Below are positions 44,786-54,795 of a stretch of DNA of 64,000 nt, piece after piece (within the stretch, counting starts at the first letter, position 1; every line of letters starts with the position of its first letter). Made by a program: the position numbers and the translations under genes. The notes beneath the pieces are model-generated. The model did not search any database and had not been told where the DNA came from. It saw only the letters and a program-made list of their open reading frames with translations. Location of the stretch: positions 1 to 64,000 of the forward strand of contig BAXE01000006.1 in assembly GCA_001310415.1 (NCBI GenBank). Reading direction: 5' to 3'. Origin of the DNA: Enterovibrio sp. JCM 19048. Its GTDB lineage: Bacteria > Pseudomonadota > Gammaproteobacteria > Enterobacterales > Vibrionaceae.

Positions 44786-45870
44786 TTACCCCCTGATCCG
44801 TCGTGCTGACTGGATCAGCTTTTGTGAATGGTCGAACACATAGAGTTTGTGGGTCGGCACATAGATGCTGATTTTTTCGTCCACGTCGTAGTCGTGAACG
44901 CCAGGCAGATGCAGCACCATGGCGATGTCGCGGTTGCGCACGTGCAGGAAGGTTTCACTGCCGCTGATCTCGGCAAGCTCCACATCCACAGAAAGCTCTA
45001 AATCGTCGTCGTTATGCGGTACCAGACTCAGGTGGTTAGGGCGGATACCGAACTGGTAATCACCGTCTTTTAACTCGCCAGATCGGTGTTGAGAGGAAAG
45101 TGAATGTGGGTGTCAAACGAGACATTCCCGCCACCGACACTGCCGCGGATAAGGTTGATGGGCGGTTCGCCGAACAGTTCCGCGCTGGTGACTGACGCAG
45201 GGTGGTGATACACCTCAGGTGTCGCACCGGACTGGATCACCTTGCCTTCGTGCATCAACACCACGTTACCGCCCAGCGCCAGTGCTTCATTGGGTTCGGT
45301 CGTGGCGTAAACCGCGATGGTATTGCGCTCGGCGAACAGCTCGCGCATTTCCAGGCGCAATTCTTCACGCAGTTTGTAGTCGAGGTTAACCAGAGGTTCA
45401 TCGAACAGGATAAGGTCAGCGTTTTTGACCAGTGCCCGCGCCATGGCGGTGCGCTGTTGCTGACCACCGGAAAGCTCCAGTGGCAGGCGGTTGAGGTACT
45501 GCTCGATGTGAAGCATCTTGGCGGTTTCCTGCACTTTTTCGCGGATCAGATCCTCCGGCTGCTTTTCAAGGCGCAGCGGTGAGGCGATATTTTCGAAAAC
45601 GGTGAGGTTGGGGTAGTTAATAAACTGCTGGTAGACCATGGAAACGTTACGTTTGCGCACCGGAATGCCGGTAACGTCCTGTCCGTTAAACAGCACCCGT
45701 CCTGATGTGGGTTTGTCTAACCCTGCCATCAGGCGCATCAGGCTGGTTTTTCCTGCCAGCGTCCTGCCGAGCAAGACGTTAAAAGAGCCGGGCTCAATCC
45801 GCAGGTTAATGTCGTCCAGCCAGACTTCGTTATTGCTTATTCGTGTGACCTTCTCTAATTCGAGCGACAT
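44786..45870 (-). CDS. ABC ATPase, GlpS-like (one frameshift)
   Basis: About 361 residues from MSLELEKVTRISNNEVW. The break is near 45075. The P-loop is LLGRTLAGKTSLMR, an unusual GxxxxGKT spelling. The signature LSGGQQQRTAMARAL and Walker B LILFDEPLVNLD are regular, but the H-loop is ATTEPNEA, lacking the switch His. The C-terminal part is TOBE-like (FGIRPNHLSLVPHNDDDL). First gene of the operon, downstream of a sigma-54-type promoter. Two different ATPases per transporter is the hallmark of GlpST systems. Confidence 0.82.
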
Positions 45871-45963
45871 GAATACTCCCTGTTCGGTAATAGGTGTCAT
45901 CCTTCACTAGGACACTTGACCGAGCGCGCGAATGCGCATCTTCGTCACAATCTGGATGACATA

Positions 45964-45979
45964 CGCGAGAACCGTGCCA
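45964..45979 (-). promoter_or_regulatory. Sigma-54 (RpoN) promoter for the glpS-like operon
   Basis: On the minus strand the sequence is TGGCACGGTTCTCGCG. It has the invariant -24 GG and -12 GC exactly 10 bases apart and a perfect TGGCAC block. It points at the GlpS-like gene about 94 bp away. A sigma-54 activator gene faces it. The palindrome CTGTTAACAG (46072-46081), further upstream, is a candidate activator site. Confidence 0.75.
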
Positions 45980-46140
45980 AAGGTTAAATAAATGTTAATG
46001 CATTGATTTAAATGGACTGTCAGAAAGTGTGCACTGTTCAGCTGTGTAAAAAGTGTCAACCGGATTGTTGACTGTTAACAGAATGTGAACAATGCTTAAC
46101 GCTCATACTGGCGGTCGAACGCGCATGGAAGGGCAGCAAA

Positions 46141-48001
46141 ATGAGCGATCCAGCTCACACTCATAAAGCAGTTATTGAGGCTTCTTGGCAGCGGTGCCGA
46201 TCGTTTGGTCTGAATCCGAAAAGTGCGCCGTCTATAGTCCAGCTAAACAGGGGGGACTGGCAGGATGCCCAGGACAAGTCCAAAGAGCTGATCGTGACCA
46301 CCCAGGAGCAGGTGCTGCCTTTCTACGAAAATATTCTGGTGAACAGCAACAGTCTGGTGCTGCTTGCAGACCGGGACGGCAACCTGTTAAGCCGCTGGGG
46401 CAGGCCGGGATTCGTTAACCAGATGGAAAACCATTTGTTTGAACCCGGTACCAGCTGGCAGGAACGCTTCAACGGCACCAATGCGGTAGGAACGGCGCTG
46501 CAAACGGGGCAATCTGTGGTGGTGGGGCGAGACGAACATTACCTGATTGCCAACCGTTACATGGCGGCTTCTGCCGCCCCCATTTACAACTGTGAACGTG
46601 AACTGGTCGGGGTGTTAAATATCTCGTCCGATGCCTATCTGCCGACCTCCCATGTCGATGGGATGGTCAAGGTGATGACCCAGTCGGTCGAAAACCAGCT
46701 CATCATGGCGACTTACCGCCACCAACACTACATGCTGGTGTTCAACACCGGCATGGACAACCACACCAGCCAATGGGCAGGACTGGTGGTGTTTGATGCT
46801 GCGGGTCAGGTGGTAGCAGCCAACCGCCGTGCTGATCTTCTTGTCGGCCATACCCTGGTTGGCCTGGATATTGAAGCGGTGACAGGCATTGCCATGTTGC
46901 AGCTTTCCGCACACCCGGAAAACCAGACCCTCTCTTTTGTCGGCCTGTCCAATTACCGCCTGTTTGGCACCATCAAACGGCCGATGGAAACGGTGATCCG
47001 CGCGCCTGTCGCCCCGCGTGCCCCTGCATCTCCCAAAGTGCAGCCGGTTTCACCCCAGAAAAAAGGGTTACACCAGCTTGATTTAGGCGACCCGAAAATG
47101 CAGAAAGCCATCAAGCAGGCGTTGAGTGTGGTAAACAGCGATATTCCACTGGTGATACAGGGCGAAACCGGTGTGGGAAAGGAAGTGTTCGCCAAGGCGG
47201 TTCACACCTCTTCTGACAGGCGGGTGCCAAATTTGTGGCGGTAAACTGCGCTGCCATTCCGTCAGAGCTGGTGGAGTCTGAGCTGTTTGGTTATGTGAAA
47301 GGCGCATTTACCGGTGCGAGCAATAAAGGAAGCATGGGGTATATCCGTCAGGCAGATGGCGGCACCTTGCTTCTGGATGAAATTGGCGATATGCCTTGCG
47401 CGTGCAGGCCAGGCTGTTGCGGGTATTGCAGGAAAAAACCGTGACACCCCTTGGCAGCACAGAAAGCTATCCGGTTGATTTTCGTGTTATTTGCGCGACG
47501 CACCAACTGCGGCAGGCAGTGGCAGAAAAACGGTTCAGGGATGACCTTTATTACCGCATCAATGGGCTGACGCTGTTTTTACCCGCACTGCGTGAACGTA
47601 AGGATATTCCGTCTCTGGTGCAGACGTTGCTCTCTGAATTGGCATCAGATACATCGGTTGCGATAAGCAGTGATGTTCAAGCGTTGTTTGGCCGCCATAC
47701 CTGGCCAGGCAACATACGCCAGTTGCAGAATGTGCTTAGGGTAGCGCTGGCACTGTCTGCACAGCGTACCGTCTATAAACAACACCTGCCGGATGACTTT
47801 TTTCTCGATCTGGATCAGAACGCGGTGTTACCAGTGAAAGAAAAGAGAGATCACACCCCCTCGAATGATCAATCACACTGGCGGGAAAGCCTGCCATCCC
47901 TTTATTCCTCTACAGATGGAAATATCACCCGAATCGCGGAGATTTCAGGTGTGAGTCGCAACACCGTCTACAAACGGCTGAGATCCCTTGGATTGAAATA
48001 A
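46141..48001 (+). CDS. Sigma-54-dependent activator, AcoR/DhaR type (two frameshifts)
   Basis: About 620 residues. The N-terminus has [15 protein letters not shown], then a GAF sensor with [20 protein letters not shown] as in AcoR/DhaR regulators. The AAA+ domain has Walker [13 protein letters not shown], the sigma-54 contact loop GAFTGA intact, and Walker [11 protein letters not shown]. Breaks lie near 47222 and 47400. The C-terminal Fis-type helix-turn-helix is [19 protein letters not shown]. It is divergent from the glycerol-type importer, so a glycerol or related polyol is the likely signal. No dhaK or dhaL gene is nearby. Confidence 0.88.
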
Positions 48002-48454
48002 CCCACTTAAATTGCCTTGATAATTGAACACATTGTTTTAAATGTTAGCGCGCTGTTATGCGAATTAACTGTGCTTCACTAGTTCAAATGGATCATAATT
48101 GCTATAAAAATATTTTCATATAATTGAAATGACTCGCAAAAATGCCCTCCAGTTTTCTGTCTGTACTGGTTAATGAGTGCACGTGGTAAACAGGGTAATT
48201 CCGCTGATGACGGATACAGTATGGTGAATGGTATGTCACTAAAATGAGTCATTCGTAACTATTTAGTGACAATTTCTGCGTAAATCCCCCATTTTTCACG
48301 CCTCCCACTCCGTGGTCAATAATCAGTCAATTGCGCTGTCAATTGTTATTTTTGTTAAAAAATATATCGTTGTTTCCTGTGTTTCTTGGATGTTAATTTT
48401 TGTAGTGCAACAACATTGCAAATGGAATGTATAAGAAATACAGGAACGTATTCT
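48002..48454. promoter_or_regulatory. Long upstream region of the porin gene
   Basis: A 453-bp AT-rich non-coding region. It contains perfect 9-bp inverted arms GTCACTAAA (48235-48243) and TTTAGTGAC (48262-48270), spaced by 18 bp. A second inverted AGAAATAC/GTATTCT pair lies near the ribosome-binding site AGGAACG. It probably holds the porin promoter and regulator sites; none can be named. Confidence 0.45.
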
Positions 48455-49504
48455 ATGAATAAGAAATTTTTAGCAGTCGCTATTCCGGCAGTACTTTTAG
48501 CAGGCAACGCCAACGCATTCGAGGCATACAGTGGTGATGCCGGTTCAGTTGAAGTTTATGGTCAACTTCGCGCCAACCTGATGAAAAGCCCTAATCAAGA
48601 CCTGGTGCTTGATGATGTAGGTTCCCGCACCGGTGTTAACGCACTTTACTCTCTGACAGATAACATCAACGTGCTGGCTACGCTTGAATACAGCCTGGAC
48701 TGGGACGCTGATGCAATGGAAAACCGCCTGGGCTTTTTCGGTTTTTCCGGTGATTTCGGCCAGGTTCAGATTGGTAAACAATATCTGACCGCTGACGACC
48801 TGTGGGGCGTTGATAACTCCTACTGGTTTGGCGGCAGCCACATCGTTGAAGGCACCGTTTCTGGTGCGAAACACGAAAACGCAATCCGCTACATGGTTTC
48901 CACCGACTTCGTCAACATCGATGCGAGCTACGGCTTGCCGGAAGATGGCTCTGCGGCCGAAGTGTTTGAACTGTTCCTGAGCAAAGAGATTGCGGGCTTT
49001 TCTGTGACGGCGGGTGTTTCACACGCTTCCCAAGACCACAAAGCATTCAAGATCGACACCGTAGATGTGAAAGCGGGCTCATTTGACGACCTTTACTACA
49101 CCGTTTGGGCTGAGCGTTCATTTGGCGACCTGACTGTGGGCGTTCAGTATGCATCGAGCAACATTGAAAGTGACGCACTGGCAGTAGACGTCGACCGCGA
49201 CGGTTACACACTGGCGCTGTCTTACGGCTTGTCTGACAAGTCAACGGTTTACGGTGGCTACGAATATTCCGAATTTGAAATTGATGCCAAACCGCTGAAT
49301 GTTGTTGTCCAGGATGACTTCACTAACCTGTACGTCGGTGCGGTACACAAGTTTAACCAGTACTTCCGTCTGTGGGCTGAAATGGGCTACTCGGACGGTG
49401 TCACTGCCGGTTACTCAAACAACAAAAATGAAGGTTTTGCGGTTGCGCCAAGCGCAGTCGACAGCGAAGCGAAATACGCTATCGGTGCACGTGTTTACTG
49501 GTAA
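48455..49504 (+). CDS. General outer-membrane porin, Vibrio type
   Basis: An intact 349-residue protein. The signal peptide is MNKKFLAVAIPAVLLAGNANA. The mature start is VEVYGQLRANLM, with GSRTGVNALYSLTDNINVLA next; RLGFFGFSGDFGQVQIGKQY marks strands around the constriction region. It ends YAIGARVYW, with an aromatic terminal residue. It should form a trimeric diffusion pore. OmpU/OmpL-like, but the subgroup cannot be fixed. The long regulated upstream region suggests strong environmental control. Confidence 0.88.
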   Translation: MNKKFLAVAIPAVLLAGNANAFEAYSGDAGSVEVYGQLRANLMKSPNQDLVLDDVGSRTGVNALYSLTDNINVLATLEYSLDWDADAMENRLGFFGFSGDFGQVQIGKQYLTADDLWGVDNSYWFGGSHIVEGTVSGAKHENAIRYMVSTDFVNIDASYGLPEDGSAAEVFELFLSKEIAGFSVTAGVSHASQDHKAFKIDTVDVKAGSFDDLYYTVWAERSFGDLTVGVQYASSNIESDALAVDVDRDGYTLALSYGLSDKSTVYGGYEYSEFEIDAKPLNVVVQDDFTNLYVGAVHKFNQYFRLWAEMGYSDGVTAGYSNNKNEGFAVAPSAVDSEAKYAIGARVYW

Positions 49505-49542
49505 TCACACCACCTAACACGCTTAAACTTCACACTGTCATT

Positions 49543-49572
49543 AAAGTCCAGCCAAGCGCTGGGCTTTGTTGT
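49543..49572 (+). terminator. Porin terminator
   Basis: A 10-bp stem (AAAGTCCAGC with GCTGGGCTTT, one G-T pair) and a T-rich tail, 38 bp after the porin stop. Confidence 0.7.
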
Positions 49573-49600
49573 TCTTGCTTTCTCTTTCTGCTTCTTCCAA

Positions 49601-49656
49601 TCTCCAGCCTCTAATCTCTAATCTCTAATCTCTGGTCTCCAGCCTCCAGCCTCTAA
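49601..49656. repeat. Degenerate heptanucleotide repeat array
   Basis: Eight 7-bp units fit YCTCYRR (TCTCCAG, CCTCTAA, TCTCTAA and so on), in exact 7-bp register over 56 bp. It is related to the perfect TCTCTAG array at 17081-17157. Confidence 0.85.
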
Positions 49657-49942
49657 AATTATCCCTTTTCAACATACACCCTGCGATTCTCCCTTCCGGC
49701 TCACCTATGCGGCCGCAGGTTTTGTACAGTAACTAAACAAGGCTTAGAAAGGCACACAATGAATGGGCTGCAATCCGGACGAAATATCGCCAAATGGTGG
49801 TCTTACCTATCAGAAAGATAGGTAGAACCAATTAAACGCAATGTAAAATGCTGTTACTTTATAGCGATCTTATAAAGGTCATCGACCTTGGACACTTTTG
49901 TCGATATAAATCCGGTTTATCGCCCATCTCAGGGAAATCCAC
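49657..49942. promoter_or_regulatory. Upstream region of zwf
   Basis: A non-coding region containing an imperfect 13-bp inverted repeat (GGTCTTACCTATC at 49799-49811, GATAGGTAGAACC at 49817-49829). A shorter AAGGTC-ATC-GACCTT palindrome lies near 49877-49891. No clear HexR box was found. These are candidate control elements for zwf. Confidence 0.4.
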
Positions 49943-51435
49943 ATGGCGAAAGAAAACAACAATATCGTGATTTTTGGTGCATCCGGCGATCTTACAAAAC
50001 GTAAGCTGATCCCGGCCTTTTATCACCTGTATGCAAACGGCATGATGCCAGAGAATTTCTCGATTCTTGGCGTTAGCCGCACCGAATATTCCGATGACGC
50101 TTTCCGCGAAAAGCTGTCAGCGTTCCTGAAAGCGAATGAAAAAGTAAATGAAGAGACGCTGGAGCGTTTCTGCCAGCATCTCTACTACCTCCCGCTCGAT
50201 CCGGCTGATTCGGCAAATTACGACCAATTGGCTGTTCGTCTGGATGCGCTCAGTGAAAAGCACAACACCGGCACAATAACCTTTACTATCTGGCGACACC
50301 GCCAAGCCTTTACGGCGTGATCCCAGAATGCCTTGCCAACCATAACCTCCACGACCAATCAAGCGGCTGGAAACGCCTGATTGTCGAGAAGCCGTTTGGC
50401 TATGACACCGCATCAGCCGAAGCGCTGGATAAAAAACTGCACGATCAATTTGATGAAAACCAGCTTTACCGTATCGACCATTATCTGGGTAAAGAGACGG
50501 TACAAAACCTGCTGGTATTCCGCTTCTCCAACGGTATGTTTGAGCCGCTCTGGAACCGCAACTTCATTGATTACGTCGAGATCACCGGCGCTGAATTCCT
50601 TGGTGTAGAAGGCCGTGGTGGCTACTACGACGGATCAGGCGCTGTGCGCGACATGTTCCAGAATCACCTGCTTCAAGTGCTGGGCATGGTGGCGATGGAG
50701 CCACCGGCGGCAATCCGCTCTGACTCCATCCGTGATGAAGTCACCAAAGTGATGCAAAGCTTCCGCCCAATCAGCGATGACGATCTGAAGAACAATCTGG
50801 TTCTGGGACAATACACAGGCTCGACAGTGCGCGGTGAAACCTGCCGGGTTACCGTGAAGAGCCGGGCGTTGCGGAAGACTCGCGCACCGAACTTACGTTG
50901 GCCTGAAAATGTTCGTGGATACCTGGCGCTGGAATGGCGTGCCTTTCTACGTCCGCACAGGTAAACGTTTGCCAACACGAGTGACGGAAGTGGTCATTCA
51001 CTTCAAGAAAACGCCGCATCCTGTGTTTGGTGCCAATGCGCCGGAAAACAAACTGGTTATCCGTATTCAGCCTGATGAAGGTATCCTGATGAGCTTTGGC
51101 TTGAAAAAGCCTGGTGCAGGATTTGAAGCCAAAGAAGTGGCGATGCAGTTCCACTACCAGAACCTGGAAGAAGCGCAACTGCTGACCGCTTACGAGCGCC
51201 TGCTGCTGGATGCCATCAAAGGCGATTCCACCTTGTTTGCGCGTTCCGATGCGGTGAAAGCATGCTGGGAATTTGTTGAGCCAATTCTGCGCTACAAAGA
51301 AGACCCAGATTCCCTGTTTGGTTATGCCGCAGGCACCTGGGCCCGGAAAAAGCGGATGAACTGTTGAAACGTGATGGACGCGAATGGCGTTATCCGTGTA
51401 AAAACCTAACCAACACCGAATACTGCGAGCTGTGA
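49943..51435 (+). CDS. zwf: Glucose-6-phosphate 1-dehydrogenase (about four frameshifts)
   Basis: A 498-residue reconstruction (E. coli Zwf is 491). Breaks fall near 50274, two close to 50850-50890, and one near 51345. The NADP loop is [15 protein letters not shown]. The active-site motif RIDHYLGKE is intact, and IVEKPFGYD is present. It oxidises glucose 6-phosphate to 6-phosphogluconolactone and forms NADPH. The stop is 1 bp from the pgl start, so the genes are cotranscribed. Confidence 0.93.
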
Positions 51436-51436
51436 T

Positions 51437-52156
51437 ATGAAGGAATTTCGTATTCTAGACAACGCTGACGCTGTCGTTCTTGAACTGGCGGCGTCAATGA
51501 AAAGCCTGAGTGAGCAAGGACGCCCGGTTCACATCTCTCTTTCTGGCGGCAGCACACCGAAACTGCTGTTCAAACTGCTGGCGCAACCGGAATGGGCGAA
51601 CAGCATCCAGTGGCAAAACCTGCACTTCTGGTGGGGTGACGAGCGCTGCGTGGCACCGGACGATGCCGAAAGCAATTACGGCGAAGCGAATGCCCTGCTG
51701 TTCAGTCAAATTGCGATTCCGGCTGAGAACATTCACCGTATCCGCGGTGAAGATGATTCACAGCAAGAGGCAAAACGTCTGGCCGACGAAATCAAGGCAG
51801 AAGTGCCGGAGAAAAATGGCCTACCAGCTTTTGACTGGATTTTGCTTGGCATGGGCGATGACGGCCACACAGCGTCGCTGTTCCCGGGTCAGACTGACTA
51901 CGATGAGCCTGCGCTTACCCTGGTTGCAGCGCATCCACAATCTGGTCAGCTTCGCGTGTCGAAAAGTGCACGCCTGCTGAATAATGCCGACCGCATCAGC
52001 TATTTGGTGCTGGGCGCGGGCAAAGCGGAAATGATTGAAGCGATCCACGGTAAAAACGCGAAGGCGGATTTGCCGTATCCCGCCGCGCACATTGCTTCTG
52101 CGCACGGCATAACGGAATGGTATTTGGACGCTGCTGCCGCAAAGGCATTGGCATAA
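51437..52156 (+). CDS. pgl: 6-phosphogluconolactonase
   Basis: An intact 239-residue protein of the DevB/SOL type. The motifs are HISLSGGSTPKLLFKLL, FWWGDERCVAPDD and DWILLGMGDDGHTASLFPG. It hydrolyses the lactone to 6-phosphogluconate. It starts 1 bp after the zwf stop and is followed by gnd after 103 bp, giving the complete oxidative pentose-phosphate branch. Confidence 0.94.
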   Translation: MKEFRILDNADAVVLELAASMKSLSEQGRPVHISLSGGSTPKLLFKLLAQPEWANSIQWQNLHFWWGDERCVAPDDAESNYGEANALLFSQIAIPAENIHRIRGEDDSQQEAKRLADEIKAEVPEKNGLPAFDWILLGMGDDGHTASLFPGQTDYDEPALTLVAAHPQSGQLRVSKSARLLNNADRISYLVLGAGKAEMIEAIHGKNAKADLPYPAAHIASAHGITEWYLDAAAAKALA

Positions 52157-52259
52157 GCGACTTTTTAGGGCATTTTTCGTCACGAACTTGCCGCGATTAA
52201 ATATCCTGATGATTGCCAGATAGGGAATACGCCAGTCATCAGGAAATAAGGAGTTAAAA

Positions 52260-53708
52260 ATGAAAGGCGATATCGGTGTAATTGGTCTGGCAGTAATGGG
52301 CCAGAACCTTATCCTGAACATGAACGACAACGGCTTCAAAGTGGTTGCTTACAACCGCACTACGTCAAAAGTTGACGAGTTCCTGGAAGGCGCAGCGAAA
52401 GGCACTAACATCATCGGTGCATACTCACTGGAAGATCTGGTAGAGAAGCTCGAAAAACCACGCAAAGTGATGCTGATGGTGCGCGCAGGTGATGTTGTTG
52501 ATCAGTTCATCGACGCACTGACGCCGCTGCTGGATGAAGGCGATATCATCATTGACGGTGGTAACTCTAACTACCCAGACAGCACACGCCGCATGAAATC
52601 TCTGGAAGAGAAAGGCCTGATCTTCATCGGTGCCGGTGTTTCCGGTGGTGAAGAAGGCGCGCGCTTCGGACCATCAATCATGCCAGGTGGTAACCCAGCA
52701 GGCTGGCCAGCCGTTAAGCCTATCTTCCAGGCGATTTCTGCCAAGACTGACAGCGGCGAAGCATGCTGTGACTGGGTTGGCCGTGAAGGTGCTGGCCACT
52801 TCGTGAAGATGGTTCACAACGGTATTGAATACGGCGACATGCAGCTGATCAGTGAAGCTTACCACTTCATGAAAGAAGGTCTGGGCATGAACCACGATGA
52901 AATGCAGGCGACGATGACTGCATGGAACAAAACCGAACTCGACAGCTACCTGATGGAAATCAGTGCTGAGATCGTGGGTTACCGCGATGAAAACGGCGAA
53001 ATCGTGCTGGAGAAAATCCTGGATACTGCAGGCCAGAAAGGCACCGGTAAATGGACAGGCATCAATGCACTGGACTTCGGTATTCCACTGACCCTGATCA
53101 CTGAATCTGTTTTTGCACGCGCACTGTCTGCACGCAAAGAAGAGCGTGAAGAAGCGGCGGCACTGTTCCAACACAAGATTGGTGCAGTAGAAGGAGACCG
53201 CGAAGTGTGGCTGGAAGCACTGCGTAAAGCGCTGCTGGCAGCGAAGATCATCTCTTACGCACAAGGCTTTATGCTGCTGCGTGAAGCATCAGAGCAATAT
53301 AACTGGGAACTGAACTACGGCAACGTGGCGCTGCTGTGGCGTGGCGGTTGTATCATCCGCAGTGCATTCCTTGGCAACATCCGCGATGCATACGAAGCAA
53401 ATCCAGATCTGAAATTCCTGGGTTCAGACGAGTACTTCAAGAACATTCTGGAAGATTGCATGGGTTCATGGCGTAAGGTGGTGGCGAAGACATTTGAAAT
53501 CGGTCTGCCATCGCCAGGTCTGTCTTCAGCACTGACCTTCCTTGACGGTTACACCACCGCACGTCTGCCTGCGAACATGCTGCAAGCACAGCGCGACTAC
53601 TTCGGTGCGCACACTTACGAGCGCATTGACCGTCCACGTGGTGAGTTCTTCCACACCAACTGGACCGGTAAAGGCGGCGACACTGTGTCGACTACCTACA
53701 ACAGCTAA
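52260..53708 (+). CDS. gnd: 6-phosphogluconate dehydrogenase, decarboxylating
   Basis: An intact 482-residue enzyme with AAGGAG upstream. It has the NADP-binding VIGLAVMGQNLILNMND and the catalytic region GREGAGHFVKMVHNGIEYGD. The long C-terminal helical part ends HTNWTGKGGDTVSTTYNS. It makes ribulose 5-phosphate, CO2 and NADPH. The 103-bp gap to pgl is longer than operon-internal gaps upstream, so it may have an additional promoter. Confidence 0.96.
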   Translation: MKGDIGVIGLAVMGQNLILNMNDNGFKVVAYNRTTSKVDEFLEGAAKGTNIIGAYSLEDLVEKLEKPRKVMLMVRAGDVVDQFIDALTPLLDEGDIIIDGGNSNYPDSTRRMKSLEEKGLIFIGAGVSGGEEGARFGPSIMPGGNPAGWPAVKPIFQAISAKTDSGEACCDWVGREGAGHFVKMVHNGIEYGDMQLISEAYHFMKEGLGMNHDEMQATMTAWNKTELDSYLMEISAEIVGYRDENGEIVLEKILDTAGQKGTGKWTGINALDFGIPLTLITESVFARALSARKEEREEAAALFQHKIGAVEGDREVWLEALRKALLAAKIISYAQGFMLLREASEQYNWELNYGNVALLWRGGCIIRSAFLGNIRDAYEANPDLKFLGSDEYFKNILEDCMGSWRKVVAKTFEIGLPSPGLSSALTFLDGYTTARLPANMLQAQRDYFGAHTYERIDRPRGEFFHTNWTGKGGDTVSTTYNS

Positions 53709-53725
53709 GGGCTGTTACTGAAGAC

Positions 53726-53756
53726 AAAGGGAGCCGAAAATGGGCTCCCTTTTCTT
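53726..53756. terminator. Terminator between gnd and the RTX gene
   Basis: A 10-bp stem (AAAGGGAGCC with its complement) with a 7-nt loop and a T-rich tail. It lies between convergent genes and the stem is symmetric enough for both directions. Confidence 0.8.
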
Positions 53757-53772
53757 TGCTTTGGAGAAGGGT

Positions 53773-54795
53773 TTAAACCATCAAACTGGTCACAAAGTCC
53801 ACATCGACATAGTTCAGGCCGTAGTACCAGCACTCCAATGTCACTTCTGTGCCATCGGCAAATCCGAGCGTGGTGCCATAGGAATCGATGGTGACATTGA
53901 TATCCGCAGCCGAAGTTGCGAGGCTTTGGTGGATCTGGATAGTGTCCTGGTACCAACAAAAATCCTTGATCACATTGCTGCCATCGGTGTGGTCAAAGTA
54001 GAACAGGTCACAACCAGAACCGCCCCAGAGGAGGTCGTTACCGGCAGAGGCCGCCAAAACATCGTTACCACAACCGCCAATCAGCCAGTCATCACCGGCA
54101 CCGGCCCAGATGTCATCATCGCCATATTCGCCCCAGAGTTTGTCGCAGCCTTCACCACCTTCCAGTTTATCGTTGCCGCAACCGCCCACTAAGGTGTCAT
54201 TGCCTTCCTGACCAAATAGCATGTCGTTGCCATCGCCGCCCCAGATGCAGTCATCACCGCCATGACCGAATGCCGTATCATCGCCGGAACCACCCAGAAT
54301 GGTGTCTTTGCCATCCCAACCCCAGATGTAGTCAGCCCCGGCACCGCCATCGATGTAATCATCACCGCCTTCACCATGGATGATGTCATCGCCACACCCA
54401 CCCAGCAGGGTGTCGTTATCTGCGCCGCCAAACAGACGGTCATTGCCATAGCCACCATCAAGGTAATCGCATCCGTTCCCGCCGATCAGCAAATCATCGC
54501 CGCAGCCGCCGTAAATTACGTCATTACCGTCACCACCATCAATACGGTCGTTGCCATCTTGTCCGTAGAGCCAGTCGTTACCGCCGTAACCATAGATTTG
54601 GTCATTGCCCCAACCACCGTAAACGACATCACAGTTTGCACCACCAAAAACGGTATCGTGACCACCGCCGGCATAGACATAATTCAGCCCGTCACCGGTC
54701 CGAATGAGATCATCACCGTCATAGGCGTATATACAGTCGTTTGAAGCTGTACCTTCCAATGTTTCGCTGTCATTGGTACCAATTACATATGCCAT
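53773..54795 (-). CDS. Cysteine-rich RTX nonapeptide-repeat protein
   Basis: An intact 340-residue protein made almost wholly of calcium-binding GGxGxDxhx repeats from about residue 20 to 285 (GGDGNDVIYGGCGDDLLIGG is typical), more than twenty units. A C-terminal region of about 55 residues (DTIQIHQSLATSAADI and following) is the usual type I secretion end. There is no enzymatic domain and no N-terminal signal. Twelve cysteines occur, most inside repeats (GGCGDD, GNGCDYL, EGCDKL, SGCDLFYF). That is very unusual, since RTX proteins are generally Cys-free. No T1SS genes are adjacent. Function unknown; adhesin or S-layer-like coat protein are possibilities. Confidence 0.85.
   Translation of the reverse strand: MAYVIGTNDSETLEGTASNDCIYAYDGDDLIRTGDGLNYVYAGGGHDTVFGGANCDVVYGGWGNDQIYGYGGNDWLYGQDGNDRIDGGDGNDVIYGGCGDDLLIGGNGCDYLDGGYGNDRLFGGADNDTLLGGCGDDIIHGEGGDDYIDGGAGADYIWGWDGKDTILGGSGDDTAFGHGGDDCIWGGDGNDMLFGQEGNDTLVGGCGNDKLEGGEGCDKLWGEYGDDDIWAGAGDDWLIGGCGNDVLAASAGNDLLWGGSGCDLFYFDHTDGSNVIKDFCWYQDTIQIHQSLATSAADINVTIDSYGTTLGFADGTEVTLECWYYGLNYVDVDFVTSLMV

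Noticed and set aside
54262-54744. Long plus-strand open frame rich in Thr, Ile and Val
   Set aside because: It is the antisense of the RTX repeats; its periodic composition comes from the repeat codons.
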